A stretch of DNA of 64,000 nt from contig NW_011887293.1 in assembly GCF_000151315.2 (NCBI RefSeq), positions 1,482,258 to 1,546,257 on the forward strand, given 5' to 3'. The notes beneath the pieces are model-generated. The model made no database searches and had not been told where the DNA came from. It saw only the letters and a list, made by a program, of their open reading frames with translations. Numbering within the stretch: the first letter of the stretch is position 1; each line of letters begins with the position of its first letter. The translations under genes were made by a program, and so were the position numbers. Of the stretch, positions 9,460 to 19,478 are shown in pieces. The stretch is from Capsaspora owczarzaki ATCC 30864 (Eukaryota; Opisthokonta; Filasterea).

Positions 9460-12400
9460 CTATGACGGCGACGCCTGCAACAGCGCGAGCTGTGTATCGG
9501 TGACGCTCGGTTGAATTCGGCATGAGCGGGCGACAAGCGGGGTGCGCGCTACCGACACATCCATCGCTGTTTGCTGCACGACAATGTGTTGACGCTGCTG
9601 GCGACCAAGCTTCCAGCGTCGCAATGCATCGCGTCCTTGTGACTGCGTACCGAGCAGCAAGACCAGCAATGTTGCGTTATAAGCAACGGTTTCGTCGCCT
9701 TGAAAGGGAGAGGTGGGACATTGCGCAGAGGAGAGAAAGAGTGAGAAAGAAAAATGCCAAGATGAGATTCAATCTGTCAGGATGTGCATAGGAAATCCTT
9801 CGTGCTTACGCGAAACGAGGCTTGTTGCACGATTGGCTGCTTCTTGAGCCTCGGAAACCCGCCGTGCGAGTAATAGAAGCACAATCCTGTTGTTCAAAAG
9901 CACCGTCTGAACCAACACCGTAATCAGCCAGAGTCGCAATCACCTATTGATCAGACCGCAAGGGACTTACTCGCATGGGATTGTTTGCATCGCATGCACC
10001 GAGCCCTGAATCTACGGCAGCCAGGGCATCGGGAAACTGGCGCAAGCGGGCGAGCGCCTCTGCACGCACGCTCCAGCGCCACGGCGAATTCTGGATTGGT
10101 GCCGAGTCGAGCACTGCTAGACATTCTTCTGGTTGGTTCCCATTCAGCAACGCATGGGACATCTCTTCGACAAGCTGATTTTCTTCAATCTAAATGACCA
10201 AATACCAACAAACCAGTCCACTCGGTGAGCTACAACATCGAGCTTCGCCATCCGCACTTTTCTTTTCGGTACTCTACTCTACCTCAGCTGCAACATTGGC
10301 ATCACGTGCGCGCCGATACTCAATCACAGCCGAGCTCCAGCGTTGCTGGCGAACAAGACATCTCGCAAGCCAGAGATGCAAAATCGCGCCGGAAAGCACC
10401 TTGGGCGAGTCGGTGTGAAACTGCACCATCATCGCCCCGAAAGGAGTTTGCGAAATCCACAGCGCATGGATTGGGTGAGCATCACGCCATTGGCGGGCTT
10501 CGTGATTGGTTATAGCCTTTCGCAGAGCCTCTTCGGCACTAGATGCATCTCCTTGAGCGAGCCAAGTCATTGCCAAGTTGTACAGTGCCACACATTGCAG
10601 ATTAGCATCCCCTAGACCCAAAGCCTGTTGAAAGCTGATGGCTGCTTGCTCGTATTTGCTCTAGTTTGCAAAAAACCAAAGTCAAACACACATGGTCAAG
10701 ACCAAACTGGTTGAAACGAATACACAAATCAAGCGCAAGGGGCTTGGGTCGCCGTACCCGATTGAATTCGACGCATCCAAGCAGCATGCTCTGAATCACA
10801 GGGAGGGGGTTGAAACAACCGACTCCTTCGCGAAGAAGCGTTTCGGCCTGAGCCCAATTCTTGGCTTCGATCGCACGACACACTTCGATGGCAAGAATCA
10901 GACGTTGTTGTCAGTAACGCCGCGCGCTCAGCGAGAAAGCCAACGAAAACAATCATCAAAAAGAGAAAGACGAGGCGCGCACATACCCCTCATTGAATAA
11001 ACAGACAGAAGAGGTGAATCAAGGCGCGACATTGCACCCAGCGCCCAATCAGCTTGCCGTGCGAACCGATCACGACCCGACCACGCGAACGCAGTTTGCT
11101 GTGGCAAGAAGTTTTCTGCCTGTTGCGTGGCTGCAATTGCATAAAGAACTGAAGCGCTCGAAGCGAGCTCGTGCTCGGGTCGAAAGGCTGCAGCAAAGCC
11201 TCCACTCGCCAGAAAGTGAACGGGGAAACTTTGTCCAGAGGTCACGAGAGCGCGTTGGGTCAAACTGGTCGCAAGGGCTTCGAGCATTGAGAACGTCATC
11301 TGCTGGAATTCGGCCGTGGTGGTGCCCGCACGAGGAACACCCAGTGCCATGGATGTGGTTGACATTCGCTCATTGAATGCCGCAGGACAGGTCGGCGGAT
11401 GAACCAGACACAGCATCCCCAGTAGAGCAGTGGCTTGGTAAACAAGGTCGGCCATGTCTCGATGCTGATGCGCCAAACGCAGGACGGCCTGAACGCGGAA
11501 GGCACACAGCTCTTGAATTTGCAGCGTCACGTCGCCCCCAACCACCGCAGCCGAAAATCCGAGATTGCGCTCAAGTCGCTCCTCTTCTGGAGTTGCGTCG
11601 GGATGGAGCACGTGGGCCAGACGAAGCAGCTGTCGCCAGGCTTGAACGACCGAATGAGCTGCCGACATGACGCGCGTTTCCTGCTGCACGGCCTCGGAAC
11701 TTCCCCCCGCCAGATGCGGTCCTGCCCAAGACTGCAAGCACCAGAGCACATGCAAGATGTAGACACTGGCTGCAATTTGCAGAGACCGCGGAGCTGGCGG
11801 GATTCCTGCAACAACAAAAAACCGAGAAAGAAAGAAAAAAAAAACGAGAAACCCCAAAATGATCGCATTCGGGGTCGTGAGTAGACGCAATCACTATCAG
11901 AAAACACTGAAATACGACCATCGCTATGATATAAGCCGTGCTACTTGCCATGCAGCAGAGTGGCAAGAGCGTGAAATTCGCTGCGGTCTTGCTGAAGCGA
12001 CTTTCGGGTTGGCGTCGTTGTCGACGGTGCGTTCCAGCGAGTGGCCTATGCGTCATCCAAAATCCAGATCCATCGGCGAGGCATTCAATGAGCCATGCAA
12101 GTTTTGCAGATGACAGCAGTGATCCGACCCGGACAAATCTCAGATTTTAACTCGCATGCTTCGCAGAGGATTCTTACCAAACGATCGGCGAGCGCATTGT
12201 GCATGGCCACCAACTGGAGGTCTTGCGACGACAGCTTCAGATCGCTCCAGTCGAGGTAGTTTTGTGCGACTCGACGCTCGGTGTGCTGCGATGACGGGCT
12301 CTCGTCAGTCTCAGTAGAATCGACTTGGCCGGCGACAAACTTGGCCAGCGATCGAGCGTCTGCAGCCCAGCCCTGCACCAAACCACCACGAAATGCCCAA

Positions 12401-12664
12401 ACGCATCAGCCAAGCAACCAACGCAGAAGCCCCCCAGATGCGGCCGAGTGAGTGAGCGGTGAGAAAATTTGGCGGGAAAAACACAGCGCTCGTTGTTGCA
12501 TGAAACAACTGACTGACTTGTATGATTAACGACGACGTGCGCGCGGTGTGGCTGGCCTCGAGCCGGGCGATGGCGTCCTCGAAGGCGTCCCACTGACCGA
12601 GACGCACTGCGTTGAGAGCGCGGAGGCGAAGCGGCTGCAGGCGAGCGAGCTCGCTTGAATCCAT
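9460..12664 (-). CDS. FANCG: FANCG-like TPR protein (Fanconi anaemia core complex)
   Basis: FANCG (XRCC9) is a TPR scaffold of the nuclear Fanconi core complex that helps monoubiquitinate FANCD2-FANCI at interstrand crosslinks. Nine exons (12518-12664, 12178-12372, 11949-11991, 10987-11805, 10758-10882, 10283-10660, 9971-10189, 9810-9906, 9460-9698) give 753 residues; every junction keeps frame. Helical TPR pairs follow human FANCG from end to end: LATLLHGIPPAPRSLQ where human has a LLHSLQGLPAA segment, FRVQAVLRLAHQHRDMADL for its GLQAALWLSADRLGDL segment, the NWAQAETLLREGVGCFNPLP block for its NPDKALSSLHEA block, and a C-terminal RDALRRWKLGRQQ. Human FANCG is 622 residues. Identity is low, so a generic TPR protein is the alternative. 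Exon 3 uses a GC donor. Confidence 0.6.
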
Positions 12665-12967
12665 TGGAAACCCGAAACAACCGACAAACAAAAGTGAATC
12701 ACTGCAACTTCTCAGAGACTGAGACTGCCTTATTTTGATGGTGAGTATGTATCACATTAGAGCTTTGAACGATAGAATGCACGTAGCTGTACTTCCACTT
12801 TCATTCGCTCGATATTCTGGTCGAACGCTCCGTTTTTCACTGATTTTTCACTGCATCTGACAAATCTCAGACATTCAAAGTCAAATGGCGCGACTTCAAT
12901 TTTATCCGATTGTTGAATTCTCAGTCGCCCTTTTTTTTTTTTTTTCTCTCCTTCCTTTGAGCACAAA
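12665..12967. promoter_or_regulatory. Shared divergent promoter, FANCG-like / USP39
   Basis: A 303-base gap separates the two start codons on opposite strands, so both promoters must lie inside it. It has a T run at 12931-12945, about 20 bases before the USP39 start. No TATA box or known operator is evident. Confidence 0.5.
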
Positions 12968-15727
12968 ATGCAAGTGACGGACGACGGCGGCGATCGTTCA
13001 GCCAACGACGACCATGGCGGCAATGCAACTCCAGCCAAATCCAGCTCCAATGCAACTCCAGCGAATTCGTCGTTTTCTTCCTCTTCTTCTTCCTCTTTCT
13101 CTTCGTCCGCTGCCACCGCTGCAGCTGATCGCAAACCTGCCAAACACGATGCCGACGACGACGACGACGATGACGATGACTGCTCGATGCTGGCGGCGGC
13201 GCGGCGGCACACGCGGCAGCAGCTCAAGGCTGATCAGAACGCGCTCGGCTCGTCGTGCCCGTACCTCGACACGGTCGATCGCTCGCAGCTCGATTTCGAC
13301 TTTGAGAAGGTCTGCTCAGTGTCCCTGAGCGATTTCAACATTTACGCCTGTCTGATCTGCGGCAAGTACTTTCAAGGTAAGCTTCCAATCCAATGCGGCA
13401 CCAACAGTGATCCCGCTTTCGCTTGGCTTGCTTCGCTTCGACTGGAACCGGATCTCGAATGCTTCAGAGCTTGATGCTGACATGAGGATGGCATTGTTTG
13501 GGTTTGAAAACAAAAAACGCAGGTCGCGGAGTGCAGTCGCATGCGCATACGCACAGTTTGGAATCGGATCATCGCGTTTACATCAACCTGTCAACTCTCA
13601 AGGTGCGATTTGGACGTGTGCCATTCAGAGGCATCGGTTCTTGCAGTTGGATGATGCTCGTGCAAATGGTTGGACTTTTGGCTCCTGTCCAATCGTTCCA
13701 ATTTTGACTTTGTTTGGTTTTTGGGTTTTGGGTTTTGCTGTTAGGTGTACTGTTTGCCTGACAACTACGAAGTCATCGATCCATCACTCAACGACATTCG
13801 TGCTGTCATTCGGCCGACGTTCACTCCTGCAGCGATTCAGCAGCTCGATACAGTCTCTCGCCAGTCGGTCGGCCTTGACGGTGTGCTGTATTTGCCAGGT
13901 AAGATTCGCTGTGACTCGAGCTTTGTGACCTTGCAGTAGCAGCAAATGCTGATAAGCAAGTGCCTCGCATCTCATTCCCCTTCTGCCTCCATTGTAACAC
14001 CTTTTTAGGCGTGGTCGGTTTGAATAACATCATCCACAACGACTACATGAACGTTATCATCCAGATGCTCAACCGCATCCAGCCTCTGCGCGATTTCTTG
14101 TTAAGCTCGCAAGCCGACGAAGCCTGCAAAACGCCTTTGAGTAAGAGGCGGTGTCCAGCTTTGTTCTTGCTTTTTTCCCCACGCTGTCCTCGTTGATTTT
14201 GGCCTCACTCTTGTTCTCGTCTTGCAACTTGCAGCCTCTGCCGCTTCAGAGCTTTTCCGCAAGATCTGGAATCCGCGAAACTTCAAAGGGCATGTCAGTC
14301 CGCACGTTATGCTTCAGGTAAGCGCCATTCCAGCAGCCAACGCTGTTGCCCTTCGCCAATGCCTAACATTGTGTGTGTGTGCGCGCAGTCCATTGCTTCC
14401 GCCAGTTCCAAACGCTTCACTCTGGCGCAGCAAGCAGACCCTTCAGACCTTCTGTCGTGGCTGCTCAACACATTCCATACCGATCTCGGAGGAACTCGTC
14501 GCAGTGGTTCCAGTAAGTTGAAGAGTTGGTTTACTGTGAATTCAACACTCACTATTCACTCATTGATCGACAGGTATCATTCATAAAATCTTCCAAGGAT
14601 CTATGAAAATGATTTCTCGGAAAATGCCTGCCGTGGTTGATGAAGAAGAAGCATCAGAGGAACCAGGTATGAAACCCCCATTTCCATTTCCCGTCTGTCT
14701 GGCTCGTCTTTGCTAACAGCTGACTTTTGTCATTTGCTTTGGTTGTGGCGTCAGCCGTTCACGCCGCAAAGCGCGCTCGTTTGGAAGAAGATGTCGCTGA
14801 GGACGAATATGAAGGTAACATTTTCGGGTCTCTATGGCCTGTGTCAGCTTCGCTTTGGACTCAGCTGTATTCTTTTGCACGTCTAGACAAAGTTTCGGAA
14901 TCGCCATTCATGTTTCTGTCGCTTGACCTGCCACCGGCACCCCTGTTCAAGGACGAGACTGGCAAAAACTTCATTCCTCAGGTGCCGTTTTTGTTTTTGT
15001 CCATTCGATGGTCATCGTCTGTAGTTGAGGGTTTGCTTACTTTTTTTGTGTGTGTGGTCGTACAGGTGCCGATTACCACGCTGCTCGACAAGTTCGATGG
15101 CGTGACCGAAAAGGTAACCAACGGATTTTGGTGGTTGCGACTTGTGACGACATTAATTTGAGCACCGAGCTCACCTCCAACCCCCTTGCTTGTGTGACTC
15201 GATTCCCTAAACCGATAGGAGTACAAAACTGGCCGAGACCTTTTCATGAAGCGCTTCATTTTGACCTCCCTTCCGCAGTATCTGATCTTGGTGGTTCGTC
15301 GATTTACCAAGAACAACTTCTTCCTCGAGAAGAACGCAACCATTGTCAACTTCCCTCTGCGCGGTTTAGACATGCGTGATTGTATGTGATGCATTCAGCT
15401 TCGCAGTTGCATGTTTGTGCTTGACGTCTCTCGTCGTCTGACTAACCTTCTCATCCTGTTGTTCCTGCGGTAGATGTGGAGAATGCAGCTGCCGTTGGCA
15501 GCACGACATACGACCTCGTTGCCAACATTTACCATGATGGGTCGCTTGAAGCAGGCCAGGGGACGTATCACGCACATGTGCTCCACAAGGCGACCAAGTC
15601 ATGGTACTTGATGCAAGACTTGCACGTCAACCAGATCCTGCCTCAGCTGATCGTCTTGGCGGAGGCGTACATTCTCGTGTACGAGCGCCGCAATACTGCG
15701 ACCAGCTCTTCGAACATGCAGGCGTGA
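12968..15727 (+). CDS. USP39: U4/U6.U5 tri-snRNP-associated protein 2 (USP39/Sad1)
   Basis: USP39 is a spliceosomal protein needed for tri-snRNP addition; it has a ubiquitin-protease fold but no activity. Twelve exons: 12968-13376, 13523-13602, 13745-13898, 14009-14140, 14235-14317, 14389-14512, 14574-14666, 14755-14814, 14887-14981, 15066-15113, 15219-15381, 15474-15727. They total 564 residues (human 565). After a Ser/Asp-rich leader, the zinc-finger UBP begins CPYLDTVDRSQLDFDFEKV with the CLICGKYFQG motif. The protease-like domain begins VGLNNIIHNDYMN, in which Asp takes the place of the catalytic Cys of active USPs, as in all USP39. Later stretches WNPRNFKGHVSP, RFTKNNFF and TTYDLVANIYHDG also match. 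The internal acidic loop is shorter than in humans. The identification is secure. Confidence 0.96.
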
Positions 15728-15830
15728 TGAGATGTCTCGCAAACACGCTTGTATTCGCTTTCAACACTGATCTATCAACACACTAACTAAAGCCAGATTC
15801 AAACTCAGCAGGAGGGTGGGTGGCAGAAAT

Positions 15831-15836
15831 AATAAA
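15831..15836 (+). terminator. Poly(A) signal AATAAA after USP39
   Basis: A canonical AATAAA lies 104 bases past the USP39 stop codon on the sense strand, inside the 217-base gap to the convergent SOWAH-like gene. Confidence 0.55.
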
Positions 15837-15944
15837 CAGGAAATACAACATTTGAAAGAAGAAAAAATAGCGAATCAACCTAAGCAGCTTGGTTCCGAAA
15901 AAACGCAAATCTCAAAACGACCATCCAGAGCCAAAAATGGCCTT

Positions 15945-16525
15945 TTAGGCTGTGGTCTCGGAATCGTGAAAACTGTCTGTGTTAGCCGAGAGAGAAGGGA
16001 GATCGTTCGAGCTTCCAGAAGCTGCAACAAGATTGTTGTAGCTACTGGCGAGAGATCTCCTGGCATATGCAACACCGTCCTCGCCAACAAACTCGATAGA
16101 ACGAGCGATTCCACTGAGCGCTGAGACTCGGAGAGAATTGCGCTCACCGGGCCCATCCTCGCGGTCGTCACTCGCAACCGTCGCCGAACGACGCACTGCC
16201 CGAATGGAGATGGTGCCTTTCGCGGTACTCTGCATGGAGGAGACAATTTCGAGCGTTCGAACGACCTTTTCTTGCTCTGGTTCGTCAAAGCTGGAGCTGC
16301 CGCCCAATGCTCGTCGAAGGGTGTTGAACTTGCTCTTCGACGAACGGCGCTCGCCTCCAGAGGACAAGTCAGTCGAGCTGCTCGATAGTCGACGAGACGT
16401 GGCATCGAGATTCGAAACGCTGCCGTCACCCTCGCTCGCCACGGAAGGCGAAGGCGACGAGCGACCGTCGTTCGAAACAGACGGAGATCTGCGGAGGGTG
16501 CCAAACCAGCTTCGTCGCCCAGGAC

Positions 16526-16557
<32 letters not shown>

Positions 16558-18692
16558 GGTTCATCAGCGTTGCTCTCGTCGGTGATTGTAATGGAAGGTC
16601 GGGAGCCGATAGAAGGGCGCGCCTCTTTCATGGAGCTGATGGATCCACGCGTTTCTTTCAGGGAGCTGATGGACCCGCGCATCTCTGACGCTGACGAAAT
16701 GGAGGAGATTGAGCGCCGCGTGTCGTCGCCCGGAAGACTCGTGGTTTCGGGATCCGTGTTGCTGGCGCTGCTTCTTACCTGCGGGTTCAGCAGCAAGCCA
16801 GTTAGAGCAACGAATTGCATCCACAGACCGACAGCAGAGGCATCCACAGACCGACAGCAGAGGCAGCACAACCACAATCCCACGTTCTTCCACGCCCCCT
16901 CAAATCCTCGCTTCCACCACCACGCCGTCCACTCGCCAACGTGCCTGAAGGTGGTACAATGGCCACTTTCTCTTCCACCACGCGAACAGTCATCAGATCG
17001 TGCGAGTTGAAGCCACCGTAGGAATCCGCGTGCGGATTGGCTCCCGAGCGCACGAGCAAACGCATGACCTCATTGTGCCCGTGCATGGTCGCGAGATGAA
17101 GCGGATTGTAGCCGCCTCGCGAGAGCGCGTTCGGATCGGCGCCCGCCTTCAGCCACATTGCACACAATGCGAGTTGGCCTTTCTTTGCGGCCCAGTGCAA
17201 CGCCGTGTATCCCGTGCCGCTGTCGCGCTTTGTTGCCATGAGTTTGAAACGTGCATATGCCATTCGGAATGCCGATGCGAACGCCAACGCCACCGGGATT
17301 GCTGATGCACTATTGCCTGTCGCTGCGCTCGAGGCGGGATCGCCAACAGGGTCGGAAGGGAGCTGCGAGTCTGCTCGAAACACGTAGCAGGAATGACGCG
17401 AGCTGTCCTTCGAATCCGTCAGAGACAGCGAAAAGAGGCTGCTGTCGTCGTCACTAATGCAGGTGGTTGAGACGGAAAAGAGCGAAATGGACAGGGGTAA
17501 TTCGGCGTCGGGATCATTGGCAGTGGATGCTTCCTTGGTCGAGTAGCCACCGTAATTCGTTTCCTTGTGCGATTTGCGCGCCGGTTCGCGAGCCTCCGCC
17601 ACGACAGACTTGCTGGACACGCGAAGCGTGCAGGGTGTGCCGGGTGTGATGGTATGGGTGAAGAGATACTTTTTCATCGTGGCCTGCATGACATCCCGAT
17701 CTCGCGGATTCGACATGCGGATTCGGTGCAGGAATTGCATTGAAAAGGTCTTTACAGCCTCCTCGGCCAGGATGAGCGTTTGCAGCTTCTCGCCCGACTT
17801 GGCACTCTGGCGCGCCCGCTCCTCTCTTTGCGTCATCTCAGCATCGAGCATCTCGCGGGCTTCAGAGTCCACGGCCAGAGCGCGATGCAACACATTCCGA
17901 TCGAAACGCAAGCCGTTCGCGGTGGCTGCGGCTGCCGCCTCGGCCGACGCTTGCGCTGAAGCGGTTCGGCCACCCAGTGCCGAGAGATTGCTCTGCGATG
18001 CTGACAAGGACGACATGGACCCCATCGACCCCATGGACCCCATTGGAGAGGAGGCGCCCGACTGCAACTTGGCCGGCGGCGACATTCCGGGTGAGCTTGC
18101 TGATGTTAGTTTGGACGAGCGAGTCGCCGTCCCGCCTGCCAATGGCGACACTGCGCGCTCTTGATCCTCTTTAAGCTGTGCCAGTGTCAAGGACGGCAAA
18201 GACGCAGATCCAGCTCCACGACCGGCGAGCGGGGAGGTGGTGGCAGTTCGTAGTCCCCGCAAATTCGACGCCTCGTGCGCCCTGCTATGCCGGTCACTCG
18301 CGGTACTCGCTTGCACCGATAATGACGATGCATGCTTGGATTCACCCGCCTTTGCGGCGGCGTTGCTATTCGGTGCCAAGTGGCCGCCTTGATTGCTCGA
18401 GTCTGTGGTGTTGGTGTTGGCTGTGGCGTTCATCTGGCTGCTGCGATGATCCTGATCGTCATCACTGTCGTCCTGGTCGTTGTCCGAGTCGAGCTCTTCG
18501 ACATCCGTGTCTCGCTCGTCCTCGCTTGCTGGTTTGCTCTGCGACTTGTCCTTGGTGTCCTTGGCGGATTGTGATGACTTGGAGTCCGACCCGCCGAGCT
18601 TGAGCTTTGACGCCGACTTGGTCAGCCTGTGTCGGACTGAGCTTCGCAGAGACCTCTTTGCCTTTGTCTCGGACGTGGTCGCAGCTACAGCA

Positions 18693-18725
<33 letters not shown>

Positions 18726-19223
18726 GAAGCGGTTGTCGGGGCAGATCCGGTGGGCGGGTCGGTCGGCGGGGTAGGATTTCCTTGGGACTTGGGCGACGTT
18801 TCCTTAATTTTGGTATCGGATTTGTTTGACGCTAGCGCGGATTCCTTAATTGTTGGAGCTCCCGTTGCTGCCGTTCGCCTCTGCAGCCTCTGCTTTGGCC
18901 AGCGTCGTGCTTGGCTTGGCAGCGACGGATCCCGATGTTGACGACGACGACGATGCGGCAATGTCTGGATTGGACTTGCTCACGACCGACGCGCGCTGAG
19001 GCGCATACAAGCGACTCCTGCTGCTCGTCCCCTTGCTGCCATACACGCTGCTGCTGCCCTTTGCATTGGGAGCAGCAGTCGTAGCGTTAGTAGCAGTGCT
19101 GGCGGTGGGATTGCCGGCTGAGGTGTCCTCGCCCGTCTCGTCGCTGTTTGCATTCGGCGGCGGCATTCCAGACGCGAGCAACGCCGCCGTCCGCTGCGAC
19201 CAGAACCCGCCGAGCGTCGACAT
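15945..19223 (-). CDS. SOWAH-like ankyrin-repeat protein
   Basis: About 1,000 residues. Exon 1 is 18984-19223 (donor GTGAGC), exon 2 runs from 18889 (or 18880, a second CAG) to about 16958, and exon 3 is 15945-16778; the exon 2 donor is uncertain. The N-terminal half is Ser/Ala-rich with an acidic block and coiled-coil-like REMLDAEMTQREERARQ. At about residues 630-710 are two or three ankyrin repeats, TGYTALHWAAKKG and GGYNPLHLATMHGHNEV, preceded by KRD. That is the pattern of the animal Sosondowah (SOWAH) family, whose function is poorly known. The C-terminus carries repeated (R)(G/S)SISS motifs, a run of 11 Gln and Ser/Arg-rich phosphosite-like sequence. A 23-base tandem repeat lies at the exon 2/3 junction zone. 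The ankyrin content is certain and the family name is tentative. Confidence 0.7.
16817..16862. repeat. 23-base tandem duplication at an exon junction
   Basis: Two perfect adjacent 23-base copies (16817-16839 and 16840-16862). The length is not a multiple of three. On the minus strand the frame of exon 2 runs into a stop just after the repeat, while removing one copy would join it in frame to the C-terminal exon. A CTAAC branch-like motif and acceptor at 16779-16780 follow, so the repeat may instead lie in an intron. Confidence 0.9.
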
Positions 19224-19478
19224 CCCCCAAGCAAAAGCAAATGCAAAATAGAAAATGTAGAAATAGGGGAAAAAAAAAAGTGACCGAAACACAGAAGGAC
19301 AAGAAGGAGAAGGAAAATTTGATTAGTTTGGCTGGAGGTGAGAAACTGGAATGTATTGCATTTGCATGAAGTGTTTGGCGCCTTGGCTGCGGATGTTGAT
19401 GCTCGTAAGCAACTGAAAAAAAAAACTGCAGCAAAATCCGAGTGTCAAGAGGAGGGAGGGGGAGGCGGGAAACCAGTC

